Assembly: GCA_025357175.1 (NCBI GenBank)
Contig: JANXPS010000320.1
Location: 1-7,678 of the forward strand
DNA length: 7,678 nucleotides
Source: Deltaproteobacteria bacterium
GTDB lineage: Bacteria; Desulfobacterota; Deferrimicrobia; Deferrimicrobiales; Deferrimicrobiaceae
Direction: 5' to 3'
The translations under genes and the position numbers were made by a program. Positions within the stretch are counted from its first letter, which is position 1. Every line of letters starts with the position of its first letter. Below the pieces are notes generated by a model. The model was given only the letters and a program-made list of their open reading frames with translations, was not told the origin of the DNA and did not search any database. This document shows positions 6,149 through 7,678 of this stretch, piece after piece.

Positions 6149-6166
6149 GTTCAATTTGTTCAGAAC
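6149..6166. promoter_or_regulatory. Operator-like site 2, upstream of the SDR gene
   Basis: GTTCAATTTGTTCAGAAC shares the GTTC-N10-GAAC frame and the central TTC with the site at 5574-5591 (13 of 18 identical). Its inner part is a less perfect palindrome, though GTTCAGAAC is itself a near-perfect 9-bp repeat. It lies 41 bp before the SDR start codon, in a gap where I find no convincing -35/-10 pair. Confidence 0.5.
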
Positions 6167-6206
6167 GAAATGTGTATGTGAGGGCGATGCCAGAAAGGAG
6201 GAGGCC

Positions 6207-7232
6207 ATGATCGACAAGAAACTCCATGTGGTCACGGGTGCGTTCGGCTATTCGGGGAGATACATTGCCCGCCGTCTTCTCGAAGCGGGGCATCGGATAC
6301 GGACGATCACGAACCACCCGGATCCGTCGGATCCGCTGGCGAGAGAGATCGAGGTGCGCCCCTTGGCGTTCGGAGACATGGAGGGACTGACCGAATCGTT
6401 GCGCGGCGCATCGGTTCTCTACAACACTTATTGGGTCCGGTTCAACCACACGAACTCCCGGCACTCGGAACCGGTGGAGGACACCCGCAGACTGTTCGAA
6501 GCCGCGGGCAGGGCGGGCGTCCGGCGGGTCGTGCATGTGAGCATCACCAACCCTTCCGAGGATTCTCCGCTGGAATACTTTCGGGGCAAGGGGGAACTGG
6601 AGCGGGCTCTCCGCGAGTCCGGCCTTTCCCATGCGATCCTCCGTCCTGCCGTCTTGTTCGGGAAGGAGGACATCCTCATAAACAACATCGCGTGGCTGTT
6701 GCGGAGGTTCCCCGTGTTCGGGGTCTTCGGGAAAGGCGAGTACCGCCTTCAGCCGGTGTTCGTGGACGATCTCGCGAAGCTGGCCGTGGAGTGGGGCGGG
6801 AGGGACGAGGTTTCAACGATCGACGCGATCGGCCCGGAGACGTTCACGTACCGGGAGCTGGTGGCGACCATCGGGCGGATCATCGGGAAACCGCGCCCGA
6901 TCATCGGGATATCCCCAAAACTCGGGTACCTGCTCGGATCGCTGGTCGGCAGGATCGTCGGGGATGTGGTGGTCACGAAGGAGGAGATCGTCGGCTTGAT
7001 GGACGACCTTCTCTGCGTCGACGCGCCGGTGCCTCCCGGCATGACAAAGTTGACGGCAGGGCCACGAAGAACGCGAACTCGTTGGGGCGGCGCTATGCGA
7101 GCGAGTTGGCGCGGCGGACTTGAGGCGTCATCCGGAGAAATCTCCGGTCTTCCTCCGGTCCTTTTGCGTGCGGTCTTCCGAAAACGGGAAGCGGGCGGAA
7201 GCCCGAAGGCGTCCGCCCGCCGATTTGCCTGA
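6207..7232 (+). CDS. NAD(P)-binding atypical SDR (NDUFA9/NmrA-like), frameshifted at its 3' end
   Basis: The start ATG 6207 follows AAGGAGGAGG (6195-6204), a near-perfect SD. Residues 10-17 TGAFGYSG form the Rossmann dinucleotide motif. Next come ITNHPDP after beta-2, VLYNTYWVRF, VVHVSITNPS at the usual SDR Ser position, and EYFRGKGELERALRES, where YxxxK is altered to YFRGK. The segment from LSHAILRPAVLFG to LQPVFVDDLAKL matches the NDUFA9-like SDR group. The role is probably NAD(P)(H)-dependent or binding-only, with substrate unknown. As it reads, the protein has 341 residues. From base 7059 it loses family-like sequence and becomes Arg/Gly-rich. The native tail lies in the next frame and ends at 7123, giving ~305 residues. 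The gene is likely expressed with the upstream regulator. Only the last ~20 native residues are affected, so function may survive. Confidence 0.85.
   Translation: MIDKKLHVVTGAFGYSGRYIARRLLEAGHRIRTITNHPDPSDPLAREIEVRPLAFGDMEGLTESLRGASVLYNTYWVRFNHTNSRHSEPVEDTRRLFEAAGRAGVRRVVHVSITNPSEDSPLEYFRGKGELERALRESGLSHAILRPAVLFGKEDILINNIAWLLRRFPVFGVFGKGEYRLQPVFVDDLAKLAVEWGGRDEVSTIDAIGPETFTYRELVATIGRIIGKPRPIIGISPKLGYLLGSLVGRIVGDVVVTKEEIVGLMDDLLCVDAPVPPGMTKLTAGPRRTRTRWGGAMRASWRGGLEASSGEISGLPPVLLRAVFRKREAGGSPKASARRFA
7059..7123 (+). pseudogene. Out-of-frame native C-terminal tail of the SDR
   Basis: Adding one base (for example T) after GCA at 7056-7058 restores TGG GCC ACG AAG and a tail reading WATKNANSLGRRYASELAR before the TGA at 7121-7123. 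This tail fits the usual helical end of such SDRs far better than the Arg-rich extension in the current frame. The cause could be a true deletion or a sequencing error next to the GGG run. Confidence 0.7.
7132..7147 (+). terminator. Probable terminator hairpin after the native SDR stop
   Basis: CCGGAGA (7132-7138) and TCTCCGG (7141-7147) form a perfect stem 8 bp after the TGA at 7123, followed by a pyrimidine-rich stretch ending in CCTTTT. It lies inside the frameshifted extension, which supports 7123 as the original gene end. Confidence 0.5.
7191..7220 (-). terminator. Intergenic hairpin, probable terminator of the minus-strand gene
   Basis: GCGGGCGGA (7191-7199) pairs perfectly with TCCGCCCGC (7212-7220) around a 12-nt loop. 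Read on the minus strand it is followed by TTCCCGTTTTC, a weak T tract. A smaller hairpin, CCCGC/GCGGG with a 4-nt loop (7241-7254), lies between it and the minus-strand stop codon. Confidence 0.5.
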
Positions 7233-7255
7233 TATGCAGACCCGCGCGAGCGGGC

Positions 7256-7678
7256 CTAATCCTGCGGCTGCAGCAGCAGCTTGACGATCGCGTCCTTCTG
7301 CTGTGCGGTGATCGCTGAACCGTTCTTGCTGCCGGAGGTGCGCGTGATCGTCGCCAGCACGCGTGCGATATAGGTCGCCTCGTTCGCGGCGCGCTGGACG
7401 CCCGTCGGTTGGGCGCCATTGTTCCAGATCTCGCTGCGCTTCATCTGGATGATGTTGAGATCTTCCTGAAGGCCGAGGTAGGAGTCGAACACGGGGAAGC
7501 CCGTCCCGTAGGTGCGGCGTCCCGGAGTCCAGGTGCCGCTTTTGCCGACGCACGAATTATTGTCCCAGAACATGGGGTTGCTGCAGGTGCCCATCCACTG
7601 TCCCATCATGGCCGGGATCGCGGTGGTGTCGCGCGGGGCGTAGGCGAAGGTCGAGCCGGCGATCCATTTCACGAGGAC
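7256..7678 (-). CDS. C-terminal part of an unrecognised protein (5' end outside window)
   Basis: The minus-strand frame is open to the window edge, so the gene starts beyond it. Only the last ~140 residues are visible, ending with TAG (complement of 7256-7258). The sequence has two cysteines in CSNPMFWDNNSCVG that could form a disulfide, aromatic and Gly-rich loops (WTPGRRTYGTGFPVFDSYLG), then a more helical end (QRAANEATYIARVLATI and ITAQQKDAIVKLLLQ). The Cys pair and the Asn/Gly/Trp-rich loops suggest an exported or surface protein, but no signal peptide is in view and I recognise no family. The ORF has codon-position GC bias like its neighbours and converges on the SDR gene. Confidence 0.7.
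   Translation of the reverse strand, partial: VLVKWIAGSTFAYAPRDTTAIPAMMGQWMGTCSNPMFWDNNSCVGKSGTWTPGRRTYGTGFPVFDSYLGLQEDLNIIQMKRSEIWNNGAQPTGVQRAANEATYIARVLATITRTSGSKNGSAITAQQKDAIVKLLLQPQD

Noticed and set aside
5559..6206. N-terminal extension of the SDR frame back to 5559
   Set aside because: It overlaps the regulator gene in another frame, and the strong SD with ATG 6207 immediately precedes the Rossmann motif.

Overview
The window reads as a moderately GC-rich bacterial chromosome segment, rich in GGAGG-type ribosome binding sites, with near-consensus -35/-10 boxes and tRNA genes that encode their own CCA. The overall style (M48-TerB protein, Gram-negative-type lipoprotein, GbsR-like regulator beside an atypical SDR) would fit a deltaproteobacterial or Desulfobacterota-like organism. 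That placement is an impression and is not proved by any marker here.

Layout, left to right. (1) The 3' part of an M48-type zinc metallopeptidase fused to a TerB-like tail (+), converging on (2) a small predicted lipoprotein (-). The two share a hairpin terminator. The lipoprotein lies 22 bp downstream of (3) a tRNA-Arg(UCU) gene on the same strand, so the two are probably co-transcribed. (4) Divergent from these is a copper-exporting P1B-1 ATPase, copA (+). (5) A compact tRNA operon His(GUG)-Arg(CCG)-Lys(CUU) has its own consensus promoter and a strong intrinsic terminator. (6) Directly after it is a lower-GC two-gene module: a PIN-domain protein (VapC-like) and an overlapping 57-aa partner, most likely a toxin-antitoxin pair in reversed order. 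Its promoter contains an 8-G tract and places the start site on the GTG start codon. (7) A structured intergenic element leads into a GbsR/MarR-type regulator and an NAD(P)-binding NDUFA9/NmrA-like SDR. Both upstream regions carry related 18-bp GTTC-N10-GAAC operator-like sites, pointing to one autoregulated unit. (8) The SDR gene has lost its native C-terminus through an apparent 1-base deletion near 7059. It converges on (9) the 3' end of an unrecognised protein on the minus strand that runs off the window.

I see no CRISPR array, transposase, integrase or phage gene. The parts most worth following are the regulator/SDR pair with its repeated operator, the frameshift, and the possibly phase-variable, leaderless toxin-antitoxin promoter. 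I did not find evidence that clearly establishes a wholly new system.
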